From NCBI GenBank assembly GCA_947650285.1, contig CANTFL010000634.1:310001-374000 (forward strand): a stretch of DNA of 64,000 bases. Reading direction: 5' to 3'. Both the position numbers and the translations under genes were made by a program. This stretch comes from Hyaloperonospora brassicae. Its lineage: Eukaryota > Oomycota > Peronosporomycetes > Peronosporales > Peronosporaceae. Shown here in pieces: positions 52,515 through 61,549 of this stretch. The notes beneath the pieces are model-generated. The model searched no databases, had not been told where the DNA came from, and was given only the letters and a program-made list of their open reading frames with translations. Position 1 is the first letter of the stretch, and each line of letters begins with the position of its first letter.

Positions 52515-54859
52515 CGAGCGAAACTACTGGAGCGCTCACGCTCACCAGATACCGACAACAGGGACCGAGTGAAAGAGGTTGACGCACCGTCCAGCGAGCG
52601 ACGAGTGCGCGAAGGCCACAAATAACTCATAACAATAACGAAACTTAGAGTGAGAAGGCATCTGAGGTGCAGTTTTTCTCTTTGAATCTGCTTTCGTTGG
52701 CCTCGCACTACGTTTGTGCTAGTCACGCTTCCAAGCAGAGGCAACTAACGAATGCCTCGATGGTGCGTACCCGTAAGGAATAAATTCGGGTGGGTCTGTA
52801 TTAATCTGCGTCAATCATTCTCCTAATATAAGTGCCAATTGCAGGTTTTCCGACCCAATGACGAGAAAATGACGTCCTTAGTCATGCCAGATATATGCTC
52901 AATACAACATTATGCACTTGCAAATGATGAGCACGTTACGATATCTCACTGTCTGGGCAACGAGCCAGTACTGTTCGGCAATCACGGTTGTAGTCTCTAG
53001 CGCTAGGACCTAAGAAGGTATCTAATGGACACAAGGCACGCACGCGAAAAGTATTGCTGCTCTGAACGCTGCAATAAACGTCGTCGATAGCTTTGGTCAC
53101 TCTCTGAGATTTCAGGGGCTTCAACAGAAAAGCACTAGACTTGTCAGGTAAGCAAGAATTAGCCAGTAGAACAATTGTACTGGTGCTTACTGCTCGATGG
53201 AGAGCTCCGTATAGTTCTTCTCGACTACTAACGTAAACAGAGAAGAATTCACGTAGGCTATCTGGACGAAAAGCGCACGTATCAAATGACTTGAATGATG
53301 GCAAAATCTGCGAAAAGCGACGGCTTTCTGGAACGGGGCCTCGCTGTCCACTAGTCGACTTCTAAGTGCACAGCGTCAGAGACTACAGTCGTGTTTGTCA
53401 AAAACTATCGACCTGTTGTCCAGACAGTAAGGATATCGTAACGTGCTAATCGTTTGATCTTGTCAAGCTCGTTGGGTAGCTCCGACACATATTCCAGTTT
53501 GTCTAGATGGCATACGTAGAGCTCGCACGTCAAAAGCGTCAGCATGTTCTCTTGATTTTCTGGCCTCCGAGCCAGTTGACGTGGTACTAATATGTTATTG
53601 ACGCACACATACTTTTCGCTTGTTGAGATAATTTGGGGAAACGACCCATATAAAATCTTTCTGTACCACAAGACTCGCCCACAGATCGAAAGTGATGCTT
53701 GCCCAGACGAGCTATAGCGCATGACAGCGATGTTGCGTTGTAGTAAAGATACGCTGAGTTGCAAAGCGCTAGCTTATGACGACAAAAGCTGCACAGCTGG
53801 GTCCAGACCGTGGACTTTAGTGAAAGGGTATTGTGTCTAGCTGTAAAGGTGTCCTAGCCTGTATCAAAAGTGTCCTAGACTGTATCTGCCTGTCCTGCAC
53901 TGGAGTTGCGTCTGGAGCAACTTGTATTGCGAACCCAAAAGCGAAGTATTATGATCAGGTTTTCGATTGCATCGTTCATGTGGGGAGCAAGTGATGCTGA
54001 AGAGAATCACCAGTCAGACTTTAGCTGCGGTCACACAACATGCAGTTGACAGACATATCGCGATCGTTAATAAAAAAGACGTCAGTTCGATCGACAATCG
54101 ACAATTTGGATAAGGTCAATTTGAAGAGGCTCATCTTATATGTTAGCCTGCACTTGTGTGGGGCTGGGACTCAGTCGAAAGAAAAGAGAGATTCGTGAGA
54201 ATTCAAGATGCGCTTGTACCACGAGGCTTGTGATCAGCAGCATGCAGACGCAACGATCTCTGTTGCTATAGGAAATGCACGCATCTTACCTGGAATGAGC
54301 AATTTGAAAAGTACAGCCAGGTTATGAAGAGCCGATCGTTGACATGGTATAGACGGACGCGGACGAAGAGCTACGAGAATTCGTCGTAACGGCACGAGAG
54401 ATAGCTTGTGATCAGTATTGTCGTGTGTTGGAAGTCACATGACATCCCCTGTTGAAGTTGTGTAGTGCGTCTCAGTGTAAGAGGCACTTGTAATGAACTA
54501 TCCAAGGGACAGGAAGGACTGTTGTGGCACGTGCAAATATCTACGAGCGACAAGGACGACTCTTCAGAAACCATGGAAAGGTCTTCGAAAAGTAGGTATC
54601 TGCCAGACTAACAATGAAACGGGGCAACGATGAATACGTACTGGTCAACCAGTACGGAGTTTACTATCACTGACTGCAGTGGTAGTCGGTGCCCCACTAA
54701 GTGTAGAACTAAACAGAGGAAGAGAGAGCGACTAAGGCAAAGGCTCTAGTCGTGGTAAAGTACCTGAACGAGTTGAGCGAGGACGTCGATTACGAGTACG
54801 GCCGTCAGAACGACTTGCTGGCGAACGTACGACGTCTCCGTACCGATCGGGAGAAGGAC
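52515..54859. other. Region between AMPK gamma and gypsy-2
   Basis: Contains the AMPK gamma 3' UTR and then AT-richer DNA. Two minus frames worth noting are listed separately (52936-53764). Near 53850-53890 a GTGTCCTAG-CTGTATC unit occurs twice. Around 54660-54730 a short polypurine run and the sequence GTAGTCGGTGCCCCACTAAGTGTAG may be the tail of gypsy-2, but I found no matching 3' LTR. Confidence 0.4.
52936..53764 (-). other. Two adjacent unidentified open frames
   Basis: On the minus strand 53405-53764 (about 105 codons from the first ATG; CGRVLWYRKILYGSFPQIIS, later YVSELPNELDKIKRLARYD) is followed in another frame by 52936-53349 (SREELYGALHRAVSTSTIVL, VTKAIDDVYCSVQSSNTF). The opposite strand is full of stops, and the composition is protein-like. 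They could be one frameshifted gene or an effector-type remnant. No signal peptide or known motif is visible, and the second frame has no ATG near its start. Confidence 0.3.
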
Positions 54860-55144
54860 CTACGGATTTCGCGTTCGTTCAGCTTGGAAACTAACACGAG
54901 AAGCGTTATTTGCGCGACGGGCTAGAGGCAGCTCGTCGCGAGACTGCGTTGCTGAAGGACCAACTTGATAGTTTGGTACGTGATCACAAGAATCTGTTGG
55001 GGAGTTTTGAGCGTGGTGGCTATCTCCGTTCTCGGAAGAGGCCTCGTGCTGATACAACTGGCGGAGACGACCAACACGGAACGTAGGATGCGTGCGCATA
55101 CTGCGAGGCAATCCAATCGTGTATGCATTGCCTTTGCGGTGCAA
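54860..55144 (-). pseudogene. Gypsy-2 integrase C-terminal part
   Basis: Reads RTHPTFRVGRLRQLYQ, the integrase C-terminal module, followed by a hydrophilic linker (DELPLARRANNAS) of the kind that precedes a chromodomain. The chromodomain itself is not visible. A coiled-coil-like plus-strand frame over this region is treated as its shadow. Confidence 0.7.
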
Positions 55145-55416
55145 TACAAGAAAGGGACCAATGTATTTCGGCAGTAGTAAACTACTGCCGATATTAGTGA
55201 CTGCATGTCTAGGTAGGTTTACCGTAGACAGTAGTAATAGGTCGTTAATCTTATATGAAAGAGCATTTGATCTTCCATTCTTGTCTGATTTCCGTTTCTA
55301 ATGGTCCACCGCATCTGCGATGTAGTCCTAAACGAAACGGACCACCGTCTCTCGATTCAGCAGGAAGTTCTCTGCTGACTCGTTGTTTTGTCTTTCAGTG
55401 CGATTCGTGAGCAATG

Positions 55417-56220
55417 CTAAACGATTATTCTCTCCTTCAGCGAAGTTGTCCTCTTCCTCTCTGACATAATCGTTAACGATGCTGAATATTCCAGCATCGT
55501 CAACACTGTCTGATGTGGCAGCAGCGTTATTGCTACCTCTAACGCCAATTGCGTCGATGTAGACATTATCGATATCGGCATCAAACGTATCGGGGTGTGC
55601 GATGATACGTGATGAGCAAGAGCCAAAACAGTTTTTGCTCGAGCGAGTCCCTCCCTCCTTAACCCAGCGTCACTCTGTATTTGGGCGGGAACACGTAGGT
55701 GGCGTAAGCCATTCACGTAGAACGGTGTATGCGTCGTAAACGCATGCACGGAGTTGTTGATGGAGAATTCAACCATCGGCAAAAACTCACTCCAACTCGA
55801 GAACGAGTGGACGCATCCTCGAAGTATTTCTTCGAGGACACGGTTTGCACGTTCTGTCTAAACATCTGGTTCAGGATGGTCAGAGGTTGACATCTTCAAC
55901 CGTGTTCCCACAGTGCGGAACACGGATTACCAAAACTCCACCGTGAACCGAGGATCACGGTCGGATGCGAGTTCATGGGGTACCCCGTGGAGTCGAAACA
56001 CAGTGTCGATAAAGACAAGCGCACAGCCTTGAGCTGCGATCGACTCGGGGACCGCAGCAAGATGCACCATCTTGCTGAAACGATCGACAAACACAAGAAT
56101 CTCAGTCTTGTGAGCGTCTTCGGGAAACCTGAAGATAAAGTCCACGGAAACGGACTCCCGACATTCTGCCGGTACCGGCAGAGGTTTTAACGGTTCACGG
56201 GATGAAGGACTAGGCTTCAT
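55417..56220 (-). pseudogene. Gypsy-2 integrase core, broken
   Basis: 55927-56220 has ESVSVDFIFRFPEDAHKTEI (first catalytic Asp), VFVDRFSKMVHLAAV and ELASDRDPRF (second Asp). 55417-55782 continues in another frame (MPMVEFSINNSVHAFTTHTP). A gap of about 140 bp with a frame change separates them. Confidence 0.82.
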
Positions 56221-56372
56221 CCGTTGGCATACCTTGCAAGAACGAATGTACTTGCGGTCAACCTGATACTGGCGAGGTCAGTAAAAGTCTCGACTTACCG
56301 TGAGGTAAGTCTTTTACCTACCACGGTGCCCGTCTGACGGCGCGTCGTGACATTCGAAAATGATGCGTAATC

Positions 56373-57315
56373 TCAAAAGTCATGATCGGGAACGACGACA
56401 GGAGGAGTGTCGTCAGCAACTGCTGTATAGTACAGAAGACCATTTCGAGTCATGTACCGATCCAAAGAGGAACGGTATAGAGCCGGCGAATCCGACAAAG
56501 ATTTCCGGGATAAGTTCGCAAGATGACCCGTCAAACGGAGTAGATTCGTATCCCCTGCGTACGCCTTCCGCAAGTAGTCGAGTAAAGGCGACGACGGCAC
56601 GCTGACTGATATCGCCGCAATAGTGGGCAAGTCCTCACTGTTGACGTGTGTAGTCGGCTCGAAACTGGCCGACGTGATAGCGCATCAGCGACGACGTTCA
56701 GTCGTCCTGGTTTGTACTCAACGAATAAGTTATAATCCGCGAAGAAATACAGCCACCTCTCCATTCGTTGCAAGAGGTGAGGGCTGTTTACGGCCGTGCG
56801 TAGTGACGCATGGTCCGTATAGACAATGAACGGTCTATCTTACAAGAGATATACGCGGAACTTAGCCAGTGCGTATTTCATGGAAAGGAGTTCCTTGTCA
56901 TGCACTGGGCAATTGCGCTCAGCTGGTTGCAGCTGACGCGATTGATAGCAGACGACGCGCTCCGCGCCGTCTGTGCCATACTGTATCAACGCACAGCTGG
57001 TTGCAAATTGCTGGCGTCACAGACCACATGAAATGGTCTGTCCTAATCTGCAATCGCCAAGGTGAACTATTGCATCGGGATTTGCTTGATACTATCAAAG
57101 GAACGCTGACAGTCAGCGTTCCATGTCCACCTCACATAATTCTTGAGAAAGCAAGAAAGATGAACAGTCATCTCGGCGGAATTGCGCTAGTACTTGTGCA
57201 AGTACGCTGCTAAGCCAAGGAAGTTCCGCAGTCCCTTGACATCGACTGGCACTGGCCAATCAGTGATCGCCTTGATCTTCTTGGGATCAGGGCGGACGCC
57301 GTGTTTGCCGACGAA
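56373..57315 (-). pseudogene. Gypsy-2 RNase H and zinc-binding region, broken
   Basis: Pieces: RT-RNase H connection with WNADCQRSFD near 57100, RNase H end with FVEYKPGRLNVVADALSRRP (56531-56773), and the region before integrase (LLDYLRKAYAGDTNLLRLTG, 56373-56630). Frames change between pieces. Confidence 0.75.
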
Positions 57316-58284
57316 TCATCTCATAAGTGGTATTTTGCTTGCCGCAAATATACACTTCTTGATGTTGGCACACAACTTATGCTTGCGCATAAGTTGAAGA
57401 ACCTTACGGACGTGAGTTCGGTGGACTTCAAAGTCCGTCCTTCCATCCATAGCCCGGCTATGGACGAACGCATCATCGAAATTACTCGGTGCAAAATCCC
57501 GCACCGGTCTTAACAGATTTGTAACGCATCTGTTGAATGTTGCAGGGGCGTTACTCAGCCCCTGTGGCATCACTATCCACTCCCACAGCATACCGCTGGG
57601 GGTGCTCACTGCTGTGTACGGAACATACCGTTCACGCATAAGGATCTGATAGAATCCATCCATCAGATCCATGGACGAAAAGATGGTACTCTTTGACATA
57701 ATATCGATGATTGCGTCCTTTCTTGGTATCGGCGTCTGAGCCGGTACCGTTGCAGCATTCAACTTGTTGAATGCGTGCACTATCCGCCACCCTCCTGTGG
57801 CCTTTTGCACACAGAAGGTCGGAGAGCTGTGAGAGGGACTTGATTCCCTCACATGGCCCGCTACTAATCGATCGGCAAAGAACTTGTCGATCGCTAGTAC
57901 TTGTTCACGAGGCAGTGGCCACTGCTTCATGACACAATATTTCAAGCCCGGTTTGAGTTCGATCTCGTGTCGATTGCCTTTGCCCTTAGGCAACTCGCAA
58001 GGCACGAATTTAGGGAACACGTCCTTGAATTCGATCAAATCCTTATACAAAGGATTTGCCTGAAGTGACTCCCAGGATTGAGACGTGTATCCCTCAATCC
58101 GAGTCTTCTCATCGATGACGCTTTCATCCATCGATGAGCTGCTGAGAACACGTTCGTTCCCATCAAATACTGTTGCCGACCAAATATCGGCCACATACTC
58201 ATCCTCCGCGACAAGTACACAGATCTGCTTGACTTTGCCACTACGCAGATCACGCAAGAATTGTTCGGGTTCAAGCGTTGGCAA
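57316..58284 (-). pseudogene. Gypsy-2 reverse transcriptase
   Basis: The longest intact frame of the element, 322 codons. It has FPKFVPCELPKGKGNRHEI, WRIVHAFNKLNAATVPAQTP, FSSMDLMDGFYQILM, MPQGLSNAPATFNRCV and the catalytic box NFDDAFVHSRA (FDD). The start is fused to the preceding protease-RT linker. Closely similar to gypsy-1 RT at the motif level, so the two elements are related chromoviruses. Confidence 0.9.
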
Positions 58285-59479
58285 TTAAGTGATGTACGAA
58301 GTTGACTTCGGAGGCACAATCAGATCAAGTGTATAAGCGCCTACACTTGATCCGTCATTTACCAAGACGTTCAACGTCTCGGTTTCTTCCTCGGATTTTT
58401 TTCCACAGGTTGCCGAGGGCCTAATCCCTCAACATGAGACTCTTGAGAAATTCCTTCCTCAAGCACGTGTGGACTTATTCCCTCGACGTCTTCTGACTGT
58501 GGCTGTGCAATCACAGTCAGGAACTGATCCTCTACGGTCGACTCTCCAGTCGACCTAGAATGACCGTGTTGCCCTTTGGTGGCAACAGGTTTCTTCTTCC
58601 AAGGATGTTGCCCGCTAGGCATACATCCATGTCCCGATCCACTCAACTTATTCGACTGGTGGACCCTCGGCGCTTTCTATACGTCTGTACAGCCGCCGGG
58701 GGCTTGCTCCACAGTGTAGTGATCAGCTACACTGAGGTCTTGTGCAGTCGTGCTAACGACCGTGACGCAAGTGAGGCCATCGCACTCACTCTCAGTACAT
58801 CCACACGCTTATGAACGATCCAGGATGCTAATCAGATATCCATCTGATGAACAAGCGACATGCATCTTCACGGATCGATGCTACTCTCTCACCCTTGGCT
58901 CGTACCTTTTGAGCCAAGATAATTCAGGATGACATCAATTTTGTAATCCAGATCCGGTACGATGAAATCATCATTATCGTACTTTCTGTTCTCTAAAGTG
59001 TAGTGGATTCCCACTACACGTTATGAAACGGTTATAGATACGCCTGTGGCGTGGCCCACTGTCATCCTCGTTGAGGGGATGTCGCGCTGAACGAACTTGA
59101 GCCAACGATCCTCTTGTGGCTGGCGACGAACAAAGTTGTTCGACGCCCTACAGTCAACTAGGGTGGGAAGTGACAGTTCTGTTGTCACTTACAGCTTCAA
59201 GGTGGTGAGTTATATCTCATCACCAGGTGCAGAGACACACAGTGACTGTGTATCTGGAGCAACTTTCGTCAAGATATTTGCAAATTCTCTTGAGGTTGAT
59301 GGATCAGCAGGGCGCTCCGTCCCTACTGACCCCGACCATTTTTTGATGATCCGCTTCGCTGTTGCGGTTTTCCAACAGCGTTGGACCTACGCTTATTCCC
59401 TATTTTGGAAAATGGTCGTTCATTTCGCTCAGTACTGTTTGGTTTTATGCGTGGAGCAATACACTCGTATGCTTGATTC
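58285..59479 (-). pseudogene. Gypsy-2 protease region, broken
   Basis: Near 59120-59165 the minus strand reads LPTLVDCRASNNFVRRQ, the protease active-site region; the conserved Gly after D-C is Arg. Near 58920-58985 a second protease motif follows (FIVPDLDYKIDVILNYLGS). The rest is linker with many stops. Confidence 0.65.
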
Positions 59480-60472
59480 CTAGCTTCTGACAACGAAGCA
59501 CTTTTGCAATCGATTGTTGTTTGTAGAGCGAATTCTCTCGCTCTCAACATAGCAGAGGTCCATGGGTTCTGGACCTTTAGACTCTTGTCGTCTCGGTCGA
59601 CGATAAGAGCTCGAGATAGCATGAGCCTGTCTCATGCTAAAGTTTTCCTGTTCCACAGCTGCAATTGCTTGTTCAAGCTTATCCAGATCTAAGCGGAACA
59701 GGTGATTCCTGACGGGACCATCTGCAAGACCTTGCATGAACACAGTAATCGACGTGTGTTCATGTACAGGGTTAGCAGTTATACTACTCGCGAGTAGTCG
59801 TATACGTTAAGCATAAGCGTGCACATCACGCTTACCCTGTTCGAGTGTCAGGAGCTCAGATCGGGCTCTGAACTCACCCCGAGGCGTTTCAAACGTTTGG
59901 TTGATCCAGGACTTATAGGCTTCTAGCGAATCGAAGCCATATGGGTCACTCATCTCGAGCCGTAAGGCCCAAGTCTTGACACGTCCTGCCAAGTGGGCTT
60001 GAGCAAATGTGAGTTTCATTTGATCATCGTCGATACGACGTGCCTTTATGGTTCTGTCTAATTCGACGAACCGTAAAACAGGGAGTCTTCCACGACTCCT
60101 CTGAACTTGGAGATATCAATCTTCAAGATTTTGGGACAGCGCGTGTGTGTCGTCCCGCCCACAGCAGCATTGATTTGTTGCTGTCTCAATAGCTCTGTCG
60201 GTTGAGCACCGAATTCTCTCAACTGCACGGCCTGATGAGATCCTTGCTGGTGAAGCAAGGCTACCTTTTCTTTTGGCGACAAGTTCATTTTGAATGAACC
60301 TGGCTATAGCATCATGTTGTTGGTCCCTGTCAACGGACTCCAACCACGCGCTAATGGCGGTTTCGCCAACGTTAGAGATCATCCTCCCTACCGCCCTCCA
60401 TTCGATGTCACTCAAATGGTTAAAGCCTTCACGCATGGCGTGAAAGCTCTCCTCCTCATCCAACATGTTCAT
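59480..60472 (-). pseudogene. Gypsy-2 gag, frameshifted
   Basis: Starts at 60472 (MNMLDEEESFHAMREGFNHL), 28 nt after the primer-binding-like site. Continues in other frames at 60058-60288 (MNLSPKEKVALLHQQGSHQA), 59807-60019 (gag core: AGRVKTWALRLEM, LTLEQGKRDVHAYA) and 59480-59743 (GLADGPVRNHLFRLDLDKLE). The zinc knuckle after 59500 is only a remnant (LQKCF...YECIAP in different frames). Confidence 0.78.
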
Positions 60473-60500
60473 GTTGGATGAGATGGTTATGGTCGCTGGA

Positions 60501-60520
60501 CGGACTACAAAGCGATACCA
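60501..60520 (-). other. Primer-binding-like site of gypsy-2
   Basis: Two bases inside the 5' LTR the minus strand reads TGGTATCGCTTTGTAGTCCG. TGG is the complement of a tRNA CCA end. It shares the tail TTGTAGTC with the gypsy-1 site. Confidence 0.55.
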
Positions 60521-60522
60521 GG

Positions 60523-60967
60523 TGTAACGGGGCATCCCTTGTGTCAATTCGACACAAGGTTGTGTGCAAACGACGTCACTTACACGTGGTGTGGGGAAGC
60601 GCAGCGAAGGAGGCAGAGCTCGAAAGTTCTGTCTAAGAAAAAAGTAGAACTTCATTTAATGTAGTTATGTTTCCTAATAAACCATCAGTGTCTTGAGCTA
60701 ACTATATGAAAGTACAATCTCCCATGTGGGTTCCTTGCTCACCACCCATTGCGAACGTCCAGCAGCGATTGGCGGTTAATCTGGTTGATGTACCATGAAC
60801 ATCAACCATCAGGTGGAGTAACCCCTGAAAGAAGTATTACCCTCGGGGGTTATATTCCTTCAACCTTACTCCTTACGAGTAATGTCAATTGAACCTTATC
60901 TAAATAGATAATGCACAAAAATTGATACAAAGATATCTATTTTTCGTTACGGGCTCACCCAGTTACA
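60523..60967 (-). repeat. 5' LTR of gypsy-2
   Basis: 445 bp with terminal TGTAAC...GTTACA. Related in inverted orientation to the solo LTR 23365-23813, and to the decayed copy 14740-15034 and the fragment 1-134. Contains perfect hairpins CCTTGTGTC-AATTC-GACACAAGG (about 60537-60559) and TGGTTGATGT-ACCATGA-ACATCAACCA (60782-60808). Confidence 0.85.
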
Positions 60968-61549
60968 TACTACGTATAGGGTGGGCAAGCCAAAAAAATG
61001 AAAGATTCGACAAGGGCGGCAGGAACAACGGAAGCAAGGACAACGTCCCGAGAAGAGAAGTGGGTGTAAGCGCAATTGCTTCAACTGTGGCAAGTTTGGC
61101 CACCATAATCGGTACTGCCCGGACATGCATATACCGGGCAATGATAACGAGGACGCTGTCTTCGCCGCTGGATAGAGTCGATCGTCACTGTAGCTGATTG
61201 ACAGTGGTGCGACGGCACACATGACGACGCACCGAGAAGACTTGTTCGACTGCAAGGACTAGGATGGCAATCATTAAGGTAACCATTGCGGATTGCAAGA
61301 AGACTCGTGTCGCAGAAACTGGGTTGGTGCGCTGAACAGGCAATAAAGGAAAGAGCATTTGGATGTTGGACGTCCTCTACATCCTTAACCTTGATAGACG
61401 ACTACTGTCAGTCGTCAAGCTTGCATAACACAGATGAACGTAGAGTTTAAACGCACATCATATGTCACTTGGAACAATAACCAACTATCCGTCTCAGGAA
61501 GGAAGGTGGACAAGTACTAGAAGTTGGCAGAGGAATTTGGTAAGGAAAA
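60968..61549 (+). pseudogene. Ty1/copia gag-protease fragment
   Basis: Plus-strand frame with a basic stretch, then a CCHC zinc knuckle CFNCGKFGHHNRYC (61080-61121), two stops, and the protease active site LIDSGATAHMT (about 61185-61220), then a segment resembling LDVLYILNLDRRLLSV in shifted frames. The left end is cut by the gypsy-2 LTR. The Asp-Ser-Gly triad is intact but the frame has several stops. Opposite in orientation to the copia element to the right. Confidence 0.7.

Larger units (their letters stand above)
54860..60967 (-). mobile_element. Ty3/gypsy retrotransposon, broken (gypsy-2)
   Basis: Minus-strand order: 5' LTR 60523-60967, primer-binding-like site, gag from 60472, protease, RT, RNase H, integrase to about 54860. 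The 3' LTR is missing or unrecognisable, so the element is truncated or its end is rearranged. All genes are split by frameshifts. The whole element is rich in short perfect hairpins (see findings). It lies directly against a plus-strand copia fragment, and the bases flanking the LTR (CCAGG inside, TACTA outside) do not form a target duplication, as expected for an LTR whose partner is lost. Confidence 0.85.

Noticed and set aside
52515..54859. 3' LTR of gypsy-2
   Set aside because: Searched by eye for the TGTAACGGGGC block and internal LTR landmarks; only weak resemblance near 54618 (GAAACGGGGCAACG), not enough to call.
54760..55085. Coiled-coil-like plus-strand reading (ELSEDVDYEYGRQNDLL and LEAARRETALLKDQLD)
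   Set aside because: Attractive, but the minus strand here is clearly gypsy-2 integrase C-terminus and linker; I treat the plus reading as its shadow.
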